The notes under the pieces are model-generated. The model made no database searches and was not told the DNA's origin. It was given only the letters and a program-made list of their open reading frames with translations. A program made the translations under genes and the position numbers. From Ophioceras dolichostomum (lineage: Eukaryota; Ascomycota; Sordariomycetes; Magnaporthales; Ophioceraceae), in contig PYST01000027.1 of assembly GCA_003049485.1 (NCBI GenBank), positions 1-64,000 on the forward strand: DNA of 64,000 bases. Reading direction: 5' to 3'. Shown here in pieces: positions 51,279 through 63,437 of this stretch (positions are counted from its first letter, which is position 1; each line of letters opens with the position of its first letter).

Positions 51279-53469
51279 CGTTGATGGTTCTAGACCACCT
51301 GCAGAGACCTGCGGTTCTTGGTTGGCTCTCTGAGTGAGGTGGGCAGGAGAGTATTTGTGTATATCGTAAATCGAGAGTCTGATAGTAGGTGTCGGCGGGT
51401 AAGATAGGGTGTTTTAAGATTGTATCGAGATAAATGGATTCGGAGTCAATGGTAGGATGGAAGATGGGTAGGGAAGGTATTAAATAATGTAGAAGGGCCA
51501 GCAGGATCCAGACCTTGCAGACCCAGGGGCAAGAGAGGCCGATGATACCGTTGAAGATGGTTGCGGAAGCGGCCTCATGGGACTATGTGGGTGATACAAG
51601 TCCAAGCTTCATATATACCTAGTAAATTGGTACCAACATCTTCCATCCGACCATCGACCATCGACCATTGACCATCGCCAACCTCAGCCCAGTCCAGCCC
51701 AGTCCAGCAATCCCAGTCCAGCTCAGAATCCTTCCAACCAAGACCTATCATGTTGGCTCGGTGCCTGGCAAGGTCGGGCAAGATCCCCAGTGCCGGTGTC
51801 TCCGTCACATATCATCTGGCAACAGGAGCGGGGGCCCTTCTGTCGACGGCCGATGATGGGGCGGAGGTTGAGTAGGGCAACGAGGGTAACAAGCAACGAG
51901 GGTCCACGCAGGTCCAGGAGGGTCAACGGCGGTCTGTAACTCAGTATCCAAGCCCACGGGTAGCTCGTGTCCACTGCGGACGGAGAGAGGGGGAGGCGGA
52001 GGCGCACACGGAGGGAACCGCCTCTCAGCCCAGTCCCAAAGTGGTTGCCATTTACGGGAGCGAGGACGTGGATGAACCTGAGGCGAACATCGACCCCCAG
52101 TTTTGGTCAGCAAGCTGTCCCGCCCGCCCGGTCGCATTGGCATTGCATCGGTCCGCAGGCTGGATTGGCTTATGTCATTGAGACCAACCTATGTACGAGA
52201 GGCAATCAATGCTGTTATGGGGATTGGACGCAGACCAGAAGCGCGCACATGTGTGGTGGCTTGGTGGTAGTGAGTGGCATGGTAAGTTAGCTAGGTCGTT
52301 AGTTGTCCACGGCGGCGGTGGCATAGGTGGTGGTGCTTTGCTGGATGCCTAAACTAAATTGTGGACAGTGGAGAGAGACACGGCACGCAGTGAAGGATTT
52401 TGTGTCCCTCTTGGTATCGTTATGTTTCTCTCAACAACTCGAGCTCTCGTTGACTTCCTGATTTTGCGTCGTTGTACGATTCCCGACGTGCCGACTCAAG
52501 CTCCCGCATTCAGCTACCTTATGCAGACACAAAAGATGCGCAGTGGACACACCGATGTTTAAGCCAGCCAGTCAGAGTCGGGCATTCGTAACGCATTCCC
52601 AAAAAGAGTTCGAGGTGGAGAACTTAGAACGCCAAGCGCCGTGCGCAACGTCCCTTCATCCCCTTGCTTCGACTTGTGAGTACGTAAGGATTGAGGCAAG
52701 TAAGGTTGGTGGTTCTTACACCTAAAACCAACCGCGTGCCGCGTTGAACAGACAGAGACCTGAATCATGCAGCACAACCAAGTGCACACTAAAGATTTTG
52801 ACCGACGCACCCGAGCAACCCGACCGAAGACGGGCCGTGACGTTACAAGACGCCAACCTCGGCGGCGCCGTCCGACTCAAATTTCTGTGTGATGCATCCT
52901 TAACTTTATTTTTCTTTGCTGTCTTGGTTCCTTCTGATCTCCTCTGCCTTCTGAGCAATAAGGGCTCAGTACTGTCACCGTGCCCAGTTTAAGGACAGTA
53001 GCTCCCCCATGACAAGAAAGGTGGCGCACCAAAAAAACAAAAGAAAAAAATGCTACTACTAAAAACTCGCTTTACCGGCCTCTTTCTTGAAATTTTTTTT
53101 TTAAAGGCCTTAGAGCTCAAATATTTGTATTGGCTCCGGGGAACATATTCCATTTTTTTGGGACAAATTTTGGGCAAATATTCGTTGTTCCAAGCGGCTT
53201 TAAACATGCAGCGAGGTTGAAGGGACATATCAAGTGCGACAATGATGTTGAGAGTGTGAAAGCGACTGGAAGCTCTAAAACTGGGCTGTTCGAGTTGAAG
53301 CTTCAGGGGGTCATGGGTTGTGGTCTCAAGCATAGGTACCTACTACGCATATTTCGACTGCTCAGACCGATACCGGCAGGTTGGCAGCGCCTTCTTGGTA
53401 TTTTTAGATTTCTACTACCTAGGTGCGTCCACCACACACAGACTAGGACCTTGAAATGCCCTCAGATAC
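51279..53469. other. 2.2-kb intergenic region upstream of the Zn2Cys6 gene
   Basis: No gene seen. Contains imperfect CCAGT/CCAGC repeats around 51,690-51,725 and A-rich and T-rich stretches at 53,020-53,160 next to the 3' end of the following gene. Confidence 0.55.
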
Positions 53470-55727
53470 CTATTCAACCCAAGAGCCTGGCATTGTGCCC
53501 TGGCTACCCATCTTCTTCCATTTCCTCTTGCCCATCTTTCGTTCAAACCATCGTCGGTCAAGCCTTCGCTGGTAATTGTCGAAGTACCGCTGGCAGGCCT
53601 CTCTGAATTCGGTTGGAAGCCATCTTTCCCGCTTGGCCTGTTCAGCGATACATACTAACGATCGACGGAACGGCCAATCTGGCTGCCAAGAAATGGCATG
53701 CCAATAGCGAAGCGGTCCCCCTGCGTCCTGCACCCAGTGTGTCTTCCACGGAAGCGCGTACTCACTGCTGAGAAAGCCGTGAGCCATGACTGTGAATTCT
53801 TCCAGTACCTCGGAGGCATGTCCTCGGTGGTCAGTTGTCCACCTCCAGACCGCAGCAGCATGACCCCTGCATTCAATCAATGAGATCGCTACGTCCGCGC
53901 GATGGCGCCACTCGCTTGCAAGCTCCCGCTCCAAATACATGGAGAGGTTCACGCCGGATTCCTCCAGGAAACATAACCACTCCCGCACCTCAGCTTCGAC
54001 CTGAAGCTGGAAACTCGCTCTCTCCAAAATAGTAATATATGCCGATTCGGCGGCATCTTTCCGTCCAAACTCGTGACGTAGACACAGGGGCTGGTGCACA
54101 TCGACACCCAGGCGAATCAACTCTCGTAAGACCGGCTTCCACTCGAAACGACGGGGGTCGGGAGGCAGGTCACCGTCTTCACTAAGGCGTGGCATACCAA
54201 ATCTTATGTATCTCGTCGCCGCGCTGACCCACGCCACGTTCATCATTGCCGAAATGCCCTCGTCGGAGTGGCGAATGAAGGCCTTGAGCAACGGAAGGCA
54301 CTGCTCCGGCTCACCGAACGTGGCATACATGAATTCCAGTATGTCGGCGGTCAGGTCGTCTTGTTTCAAGTCCAGGACAACGTCGAGGACTTCCCGTGCA
54401 CGGCGCATAGTTTCGGTTGTCGGGCTGCAGTCACCATAGCAATAGTACGCGGCGATATTTTCGGGCCCCAATCTTTATGGAGTAAAGTAGGTAGGTAGAT
54501 ACCTAGAATTAGCAACTGCCCGGACGTATCATACTTGAATAGGGGCTTTTCACATACTCTTCGGACAACCATCCTCCCCGATCTTGTTGAGCGAGAAGTC
54601 TGCAAAGCTCGGGCCAACGGGCGCGTATGGCTCTCTGTAGACATTTTGCTGTCAGCTGAACCGCGCATGTGTCATGAGAATAGAGATCAAATTACGCACG
54701 TGAAGTAGATTTGACCGGTCTACGACCGAGTAGATAGAGAGCTGGCGACTCGAGAGCAGCTCCTGAAACCGTGGTAAATCATTTCTATACATGATCTCAT
54801 CAAGTAATTTCCCAACAGGCGTATCCCACTCGAGGACATGGGCAACATGTAATGAAAAGGACAATGGGGCAAAGGAGGACCGTTGGAACTGGAGGTCGAG
54901 TCGTCGCCGTGACCAGGGCAGCATGACGGAGAAAACGCTGGTCTGGGATTTGAGGCCCTCGTCTGCGGCACCCGACCACCTCGTTTCCCTCATATTTTGC
55001 CTGTAGTCGACTTGACCCAGAGATCCGCGATACCACTGAGTCTCCCGCTTTTCTCGGCGAACCACAGCACCAGCGATTTGCCGTGGCCTCGGACCGATCG
55101 CAATGTCAAGCCGCTCATCGTCGGAATGGTCGTCATGATCAACGGCGGTGGAATGCAGGCCAGCGTCGACGTCGTGGCAAGTCGCAGTCTTGGGCTCTGC
55201 AATAGCTGTCTCGGGAGATGGGACGATGCAAGAGACCCTATCGATGGGATGTCAATACGACGAGCGGTTATGCGGACAGGAGACCGCTCAGATGTAGCGA
55301 CTGGTGTGGGAACTCACAAAAAATTTGCGCTGAGTCCCAAATTCAGCATCTGGATGAGGCTGTCGAGGTCGCGGCAGGTGTTCCTGATCTTGTCCTTGTC
55401 TACGACAAACCGGATCCGGCCCTTCTTCGTGCCCGACTCGAACTTGGCCAGCATGGTGTCGATCTCGGCCAGCTTCGCACGACACAGCTTCAGGGCGACA
55501 GACACGGAGTTCCTAGCTCCAAATCGGCCATCTGAGCACCGTTGTGCTGCCAAGCCATGGCTGATATCTTCGCAGAGGCCCTCGAGCATGGCGAGTCGTT
55601 CGGTAAGGCTGCGGACTTCGCTGGCTGCAGCCTTGTACGAGGCAACGGCATCTTTCACCTTGCGGGCGGTCGACGCAACCTCAACCGCCAAAGGGAACAC
55701 GCCGAGTGCGAGTGATATCGGCTCCAT
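53470..55727 (-). CDS. Protein with fungal NLR-type N-terminal helical domain and helical (ankyrin-like) C-terminus, no NACHT
   Basis: Exons (complement) 55318-55727, 54700-55237, 54558-54655 and 53470-54472; 682 aa, phases agree. The first ~110 residues (MEPISLALGVFPLAVEVAST, KVKDAVASYKAAASEVRSL, then CRDLDSLIQML) are the helical domain found at the N-terminus of many fungal NLR/STAND and ankyrin proteins. The usual NACHT ATPase, with a Walker A motif, is absent: the domain is followed by a charged stretch and then repeats such as DEIMYRNDLPRFQELLSSRQ and LQRAIRARWPELCRLLAQQD that look like degenerate ankyrin units. The last exon (334 codons) is helical, with WKPVLRELIRLGVDVHQPL. Introns are 80, 44 and 85 bp; the 44-bp one is close to the practical minimum. 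A role in self/non-self recognition is inference only. Confidence 0.75.
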
Positions 55728-56957
55728 CGGGCGGCCAGTCTTCCATTGTTGAAAGGGAGATTGATATGTCGTCAACAGGTTCAATTTGCGCGAGCGGACA
55801 AATGACTGCCCATTTTATCTACCAGGAGTGGCGAGCCGCGAAGCGGGGAGGCAGCCATATCGCCTGATGTCGCCTGAGAGTAGGCTGGCTTTCCACTGCA
55901 TGCGATGTGATCAGTCATGACACACGCCGCTCAGCTCCTGCTCTGTTTCTGTGATCAGCTGGGTAGAAGTAGAAAATGCCGGAATCGGGTTGAGAATAAC
56001 CTCACGTGGGAGCACGTGAGCGCACGTGACTTGGGCTGATAGTGTATGGTAGAGTAGACATCCAAATGTGAAAAAAAAAGCATGTGCTGCCGCGTCAATT
56101 AAGAAGTAGAGTTTGCCGGGACTCTGCCGGGACTTTATTTGGAGGCTTTTCCGGACACCCCGACTCATTATCCACCGCGTCTTTCAAGCCAGCCTTCTCC
56201 CCCCCTTGTCCATTTAGCCTGTTGATGGGGATCCAAGGAATGAATGGCATCAACTATCAGCCCCCTTCCGGACAACGACGACCGACAAGAACAAGAAAAA
56301 CAACAGAACGCGGCTACCTCCGTGTTTCCCATAGCCAAAGCTACCAAACCTGATGGTCTTCGAGCCTTGCAGATTTTCCCAGATGGAGCGGCGGATAATC
56401 ATTGTCCGGCCGGACCCTGCCTCCGTGGGCGGGAACTCCACTTCGCTTGCTGCATCACGCTTGCTCCTCCCGAAGCCATCCCTCCCTCTCTCACTTATCT
56501 TCTTCGACAGGTAAACAAGCTCACAAGCATGTCCCCTCAACCGGTGGCTCTACACCACTTACCTCCCGCGCGAGGCCCGGCCTTCCCCCCATCTCGCCTC
56601 TTTCACTATTGGATGGCGCCAGGTGCCTGGGAGGCGTGGGCCGCGCCGCCTCCTTCCACCTCCACACTGCTTGCTGCTGCCACCAAGAGACACAGACGAC
56701 CAGTCGTCGTCAACATGTCTTATTACCACGCTAGTGTCCTGCCGTCACCTCTGCGGCCTTACTAGCCGCGTAGCCTATCGTTGAGGCGCAAAGCATTGTT
56801 GCGATGAGTCCACCCTCCCAGGACTCTCCTTCTCCTTTTCCACACGCTCTCTCCGCTCTCTCGTTGTTTCTCTTTCCTTTGAGATGCTGGGCTTGCTTGT
56901 AGGGTAGGAGCCGTGTGAGACCACCCTATCTCGTTTGCACGCCTGGTCGAAGCCGAC
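55728..56957. promoter_or_regulatory. Divergent intergenic region, NLR-N gene / carboxylesterase
   Basis: 1.2 kb between divergent start codons. 56,400-56,900 is C/T-rich on the + strand, suiting a leader of the esterase gene. No gene seen. Confidence 0.5.
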
Positions 56958-59119
56958 ATGGCCTCTTCCCGACTCCTGTTAGCAGGAGCTCTCTTCGCTA
57001 GCCTCGCAGTGTGCGCTGTTCCGTCTCCCCAGAACCTTGGGGCCGACTTGACACTTTTGATCGAAAATGATCTTGAGGGTATGCTTGTTTGATTTTTCTT
57101 GTCTCTCGTTGAGCATCTCGAGATTGTGGGACTCAAACGCCAGAGAACGCAGGTGCCAACAGCTCTACGGCGAACTCGGGTGTGATCCTGCTCAGCGGCC
57201 CACCAAAAACCCTGGAAGAAGCAGAGCTCAACTGCGATGCCCTGGGTGAACAGCTGTGGGCGCCGGGGCTCAAGACCACGGCCGACATCCAGCGCAGTCT
57301 GAATTACCTCGTGTATCAGGGCCTTGCCAACGAGACTTCGAGGTTTTGGATCGGCCGTGATGGGGACGACAGCCCGCGAGCTATCAATGCCATGGGGAGA
57401 GTCTCGACCGCGAGCGAGGGGCTGCAGTTCTCTGCTCTCTGTACGCAGACGGCGCCGTTTTCAAACCTGACCTTCTCCGACACGAGCGAGAAGTGGCGGG
57501 TCACCGTCACTTCCAACAATGAGGACCTGGTCGGCTTCCGTGACCGGCTGAGCTTCCGGTTCCTGGGCATCCGCTACGCGCCGCAGCCGAGGCGGTTCAC
57601 CTATTCTGTCCCCTACGCTCCATCCAACCGGAGCTCGCCCACGACCGCCCTGGAGTACCGGTCCCAATGCCTCCAAGGGAACAACGTGGGGGCGGAAGAC
57701 TGCCATTTCCTGAACATCTGGACCCCCTACCTTCCGCAGCCCACTAGCAGTCGTGTCCCCCGCACGAACACCACCAGAAGCGGTCTCAAGCCGGTCATGT
57801 TCTGGATCCACGGCGGGGCCTTCATGAACGGCGCTGGCAGCGACCCGATCTTCGACGGCGGCAACCTCGCGTCGCGCGGCGACGTCGTCCTCGTCACGTT
57901 CAACTACCGCGTCGGGACGCTGGGCTTCCTGGCGCTCAAGGACGGCATCACCAACGGCAACTTCGGGTTCGCGGACCAGGTCAACGCGCTCGACTGGGTC
58001 GTGGCGCACATCGCCGACTTCGGCGGCGACCCGGACAGGATCACCATCTTCGGCCAGTCCGCCGGCGCGGCTTCCGTGCGCGCCATGATGGCCTCCCCCC
58101 AGGCGCTGGGCAAGTTCGCGGCCGCCATCCCGCTCAGCAACCTGGGCGGCCTCAACTACGGCACGACGTACTCCAAGTACCTCACCATCGACCAGGAGTA
58201 CGACACCGCGGTGGCCCTGATCCTCAACCAGACCGACTGCGCCTCCGCGAGGTCCCAGGTCGACTGCCTCCGCGCCGTGCCCGCCGCGCGCTTCGGCTCC
58301 ATCGCGCCCGCGCGCTACCTCATCGTGGACGGCTCCTACCTCGTCACGGACCAGCTGGAGCTCTCCGCCTCCGCGGGTCCGCCCCTGCCGCTCCACCTCA
58401 TGATGGGCATCACCGCGGAGGACGGCGCGCCCTTCATCGCCTTCCCCCCCGCCGGCGTCAACGCGTCCGCCTACCTGTCGTCCATCGGCTTCCCGGCCCC
58501 TTCCGCGGCCCTCTTCCCCGCGCCGGCCGACGCGTCCGCCAACGAGACCCGCGCGCTCTTCAACGTCTCCTCCCGACTCGCCACCGACGGCGAGTTCCGC
58601 TGCATCGACCAGGCCACCGCGTCCGCGGGCCTGCGCAGCGGCCGTTTGTCTTCTGGAGTGTACTACTACGAGTTCGACCGCACCTACCAGACGGTCGACT
58701 GGCCGCGCCTCGACGTGTGCGAGCCGCCCCGGACCCCGTCGCGCCCCCGCGGCGACCCCAGCCGGCCGTACCTGCGCTGCCACTCGGGAGAGTTGTACTA
58801 CGTGTTCGGCAACCTGGCGCGCCAGGGCCTGCCCGCGCGCGACGGGCACGATTTTCCCTTCATGCGGCGCGTCGTCGACGCCTTCACGGCCTTCGCGCGC
58901 GCGTACGACCCGAACCCGGACCAGGCGCTGCTGGTCGCGAGGGGCTACAGGGAGACGCTGCGGGAGCTGCAGACCGCGGGGAGGTGGGAGCCCGCGACGG
59001 CGGGGAATCTGACGCTCAGGGCGCTGGAGTGGCCGAGCAGCCAGGTGCCGTTCCGGGAGCTGCCGCAGTGCGAGAGCTTGGGATTGGGGTTGGATTACTA
59101 TGAGAGACAGGGCAGCTAG
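56958..59119 (+). CDS. Secreted type-B carboxylesterase
   Basis: Exons 56958-57078 and 57153-59119; 695 aa. Exon 1 encodes a signal peptide (MASSRLLLAGALFASLAVCA) and the 74-bp intron joins in phase 1. The N-terminal ~110 residues (LLSGPPKTLEEAELNCDALG) are the extension common in fungal members. The alpha/beta-hydrolase domain then has FRDRLSFRFLGIRYA, CLQGNNVGAEDCHFLNIW with the conserved Cys pair, the oxyanion motif VMFWIHGGAFMNG (~257) and the nucleophile elbow GQSAGA (~342; Gln where many relatives have Glu). The acid is probably in ITAEDGAPF and the His in CHSGELYYVFG (~584). Several NxS/T glycosylation sites are present. Substrate unknown; ester hydrolysis in the surroundings is the safe statement. 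Confidence 0.93.
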
Positions 59120-59819
59120 CTGAGTGAGCCTCATTTGTGGAAGCTGATGAGGCCTGGATGATTGTCAGTCCGGGTCAGTGAGGCGGGATGGTGCCGAAAC
59201 ATCGCAGAGATGCGTGTTGTAGTTACAGGACATTGGATGTTGTAAATGTGGGCAAAAATACAAGGCGCCTTGACGTACATTCGAGAGGTACCTATCAACC
59301 TATACAAAAGTTATTGAACGCACCCGAGGAAAAATATCGTCCGCTCACCCTGTGCTCCAGAAAAATAAAAGCCGTAGCTTTGGACACATCCCATCTCCCG
59401 ACTGAGTGACCGCCAAGATCTCCCTCCTCTTTTTATCTGCCGTCCCAACTCCCAATACAAGATAAATACATAAACGAAAGAACAAAAGAAACTCCGTAGG
59501 GAGTTAGGTAAGGGAAGGTAGGTGAGTGTTTCGATGGCCTGACTGGTGGTAGGCTACAGAAAGTGGGAAATACAGCAGTCGGAAACCACACGGTGGCACG
59601 GCATATACATACAGAGAAGAAAAGAGAAGAAGAAATGGGTACAGGAGAATTGCCATACATGAGAGAAGAATGAGGAAGGAATTATCATGCGGTGTTAAGA
59701 ATATGACAATCATCTGGCAGAGTGTTAAGATGGGTGATTAAATGTGCAAAAAAAAGCGGGTGTGAGTTGGTTGCTGGGAAGTAGGAGGGAAGATGAGATC
59801 GATAGGACACGACTGGACA
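59120..59819. other. Convergent intergenic region, carboxylesterase / MIP1
   Basis: Contains an AATAAA at 59364-59369, 245 nt behind the esterase stop, a plausible poly(A) signal. No gene seen. Confidence 0.55.
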
Positions 59820-62800
59820 TCAAAGACGAGACGACGACGACGTCCTCGGCCACGACGAGCCCTTGGACGGCTCCCACCCCCACTTGCCACTGCCCTTCCC
59901 CGTAAACGCCACCGACGACGCCGCACCGCCGCCCTTCCCGAACCGGCCCGTGCCCAGCGCCTCCGTCACAGACAGCGGCTCCTCCATCGGCATCAGCCTC
60001 GGCTGGGAGTAGTACGGCAGCACGTTCTTCTTCAGCTTCGCCGGAGACGCCGGCGGCTTCTTGGGCGGTGCCGTGGCCGCGATGGCCTTCCGCTTCTCGG
60101 CTAATATCTCCTTCAGCTCCTTGTCGTCGGCCGTGATCTGCGCGCGGATGAAGCTCACGTCCGTGGTGGACGGGTCCAGCTCGCGCAACGTCTGCATGAC
60201 GGGCTTGCGCGGCGCGTACTCTATGCCCTCGAGCCTCGGGGCTCGGGCCGGGTCGGGCGGCACGACGGCCGGGTCGAGGAATGCGTCGGCGCCGCGGGCG
60301 AGCAGGGCGGTGATGTCGAGGCTCTCGCCGGGTGGTATGGGTTCTGCGTGCGAGGGCGTGACGCAGTCCATGTCGACCTCCTTGCGCAGGACGTGGTCGA
60401 TGTCGATGGCGGAGAAGTATGCCACGGCCTGGGGCAGATCGCGGATGCCGACCTGCTCGGCGAACATGGCGCGCGTCCACAGGTTGGCCACCTGCAGGGC
60501 CATGGCGGCGCGGTAGCGGTCGGCGTCGCGGACGAGGTAGCGGATCTCGTCGTGCACCGTGATGGCCAGGCGGGCGTCGATGGCGTAGCGGCGGGTGAGG
60601 TAGTCCATCGACACGATCAGCAGGTGCAGGTAGTCGACGCCCGAGGACTGGATGGCCCAGTTGATGCGCGACGTGAGGTAGCCGCCCTTCGAGATGAAGC
60701 GGCCCATCAGTGCTTCGGTGATGCCCGCGCCCAGCACGGGCGTGCGCGGCCGCTCCTGCTCGGCGAACTCCTCCAGGCGGTTGAAGACGAACGACTCGGT
60801 GCCGCCCCTCCAGAAGGGGCGCTGGTACAGCATCTTCCGGTTCGTCTTGGCGCCCTTTGTTGAGGTGTACAGTTTGGACGCGATTTCGTTCGTCTCGTGC
60901 TCTGACAGTGTGGGGTTGAACTGACGCAGCAGCTGGCCGGCGAACTTAAGCCCCGCGCCGTAGATGCGGCCGTAGTTGAACACCTTGGCGTCGTTGCGTG
61001 TGATGCCGAGGATGCCGGCCGTGCGCGAGTGCAGGTCTGTGCCCGCCGCCTTGGTGCCTTCAAGAGTCATGAAGCCGATGGCGTTGCCGCCGTGGATACC
61101 GAAGGTGGCATCGCCTACAAGGCTGGCGATCCAGAGCTCCTCAGAATCCACGTCAGCGCCCACGAACGAATAGCCAGCTGGCGCCTTAACCATTGCCTTT
61201 AGTTCGGACCCAACGCGGTTCTTCTTGGCGTTGCTGGCCGTGAGCCAAGTATTCTCGACCGCCCGCCGCGTGATCGTCCCCATCGGAATGACTTGGGGCA
61301 GGATGAAGCCCTGCTTGTGCTCACTGCCAGTGCTCTTCCGTCTCCTTGGCTTGGCCTTCGTTGCCCCAGAGGATGCTACGTCGTTTTCGTACACCACTAG
61401 CTGCGACATGATGCGATCCCTAGCGCTGATCCAGTAAGAGCAGGAGGCATTCATCTCGAGAGCCTCCTTGGCGTACGAGTACTCGGACGACAGTATGCCA
61501 TTCTCAAAGTGCGAGAGATAGCCCTTGGCCATGGGACTCGCGCAGCGTGCTGTAGGACCGTCTTTGTGCGGCAGCTTGAAGTATACGGCCTCGCGGTCCG
61601 TCTTCAGCCGCTCATCAGTTTCGTCGCTCATGTCGCACTGGGTCATCTGTTTGCCCGTGTACTTGGCCGTCTCCCCGCGCAGCACCCGGAACGTCCAGCC
61701 GTACTTGTCTGACCAGACAAGTGGGTGCCCATCCCAGGCCAGCCGCAGCAGCAGCGGCGCAATCCTGGTGCGAACCGTGATATTGATGGGACTGTCGCTC
61801 TTCGGGAACAAGTCCTTGTACCACTTCGGCATGCCTGGCAGCTTCTGACGCGCCGCAGGCCTCGGTGGGTCCCCTTTCTTCTTGCCCTTGACATATCTGA
61901 TCTCCTGGCCGGACCAGTCTAGTTGGCTGAGCCAGGGATCCGCGCCCCACTTCTCGGCGTCGTCCTTGACCTTCAGAGCCTTCTCAGCCAAACTGACCAG
62001 TCGTTCCTGAACGGCGTCAGAGAGCCTGTGGTACGTCGCCTCGGCGTTGGCAATATAGGCGTCCCAGGACTCATTGACTGGCAGAATGACGGACGAGAGG
62101 TGGCGCAGAGCCGCAAAGCTGACCGGGTGCGGGCAGACCTCGAGGAAGTTGGGGAACACGATCTGATAGACACGGTGGGTGACGGCCACGTCTGCTGCGC
62201 AGTAATCCAGAAGCTCGTCGAGCTTTGCCAGCACGCCCTTGCGGTCGAGCTCGCCGAACTCATCCCGAACGGCCTTGTCGATCGAGATATTGAGGTGGAA
62301 CTTTGCCACGTCCCGCAACGAGTTCACGGAGCTCCGGTCGACCCACAACTCCTCCTCCTCGTGCTGAAGGACGTTGCTGTTCAGCAGCTCCACCAGCTCT
62401 ATGTTGGACGTTTCCTTCGCGATCTTGTCCCGCAGTTCCCGGTCCTTCTTGTGCTTCATCCACGTGGGACGTTGCTGTGAGCACATTCCGTTGACGGCGA
62501 CGTGCAGCGACATGGTGTCCAAGAATGAGTTCCGCGTCTGCGAGAGGCTGTATTCCTCCAAGATCCTCGCTCGGTCGTACCCCACGTTGTGGCCCACGAT
62601 GATGCGATCTTTGGTCGGGTCGCCCAGCGGGATGAGTTGGCGGTCGTTCTTGCTCTCCCCCAACAGCCATGGCGAGATCCAAGCGTACCACGCTGAGGGG
62701 CCAGCAGCGCAGGCCATAACCGCAAACGGGCTCTCTTTCCACATGACCTCCGTGTCGAACGACAGCATGTTCTCGTCCGGCACATCGATCGGCTCTGCCC

Positions 62801-63437
62801 TGCCGTCAGGGTAGTACTTCGTCCAGCCGCTCCGGCGCATCCATTTTCGCGGTTTTGGTGGAGGGTTTGCACGCGCGAACTGCTTGGCAAGTGTTAAGAA
62901 GGGCTCTGCGGCGTCGACACCGAGCTTGTAGAAGTGCTCATCTAGCGACTGTCCCTGGAGCTGTGGCAGATCGAAGGCGATCGGCTCGGAGTTATCGGTG
63001 TTCTTCCCGAGAAGGTCATGTCGGGTCAAATGGTCCCTGGCGAGCTTGACGAGCTCTTGGGAAGGTGGGGTGTTTCCCTGTGGAAATATTTGCTTGTAGA
63101 TGTGCGAGCTGAGCTGCTGGACGTCTATCTCGTTGTATCGCGCCTCAGAGGAGCCTGGATAAGGGGTATTCAACGTTCCTTGTCAGATGGCGCACACATT
63201 GATGACAGCTGTGAAGAAACTAGATCCGGGGTCGATAGACATACGCGCGAGAGTCTGCGAGGCTGCCGGGGCCTGACGAAGCTCGGCATTCCCACTGGCA
63301 GTGGTGCCGGCGACCGGACTGGCGACAGCAGACTGCCATCGCACAGGTCGAGATGCGCGACGGCATCGGTGGCGCGCAAGCCGGACGAAGGAGCTCGCGG
63401 AACCACTTCCAAAGCGGCCGTCAATCGATTTGAGCAT
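59820..63437 (-). CDS. MIP1: Mitochondrial DNA polymerase gamma, catalytic subunit
   Basis: Exons (complement) 63245-63437 and 59820-63154; 1175 aa. Replicates and proofreads mitochondrial DNA. Exon 1 encodes an Arg/Ser-rich presequence (FVRLARHRCRRASRPVRW). The 90-bp intron (GTATGT donor, CCAG acceptor) joins in phase 1 to ARYNEIDVQQLSSHIYKQIF. The 3'-5' exonuclease motifs are LSFDTEV (Exo I, ~198), VGHNVGYDRARI (Exo II) and YCAADVAVTHRVY (Exo III). The family-A polymerase motifs are DVDSEELWIASLVGD (A, ~733), RNDAKVFNYGRIYGAG (B, ~788) and VHDEIRYLV (C, ~933). The ~240-residue tail after motif C is long and Pro/Lys-rich, as in fungal Mip1, which lacks the animal accessory subunit. Length is close to yeast Mip1. 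Confidence 0.97.

Noticed and set aside
57461..59134. 557-codon open frame antisense to the carboxylesterase
   Set aside because: Composed of Gly/Arg/Val/Glu-rich low-complexity sequence; it is the mirror of GC-rich codon third positions in the sense gene. No motif.
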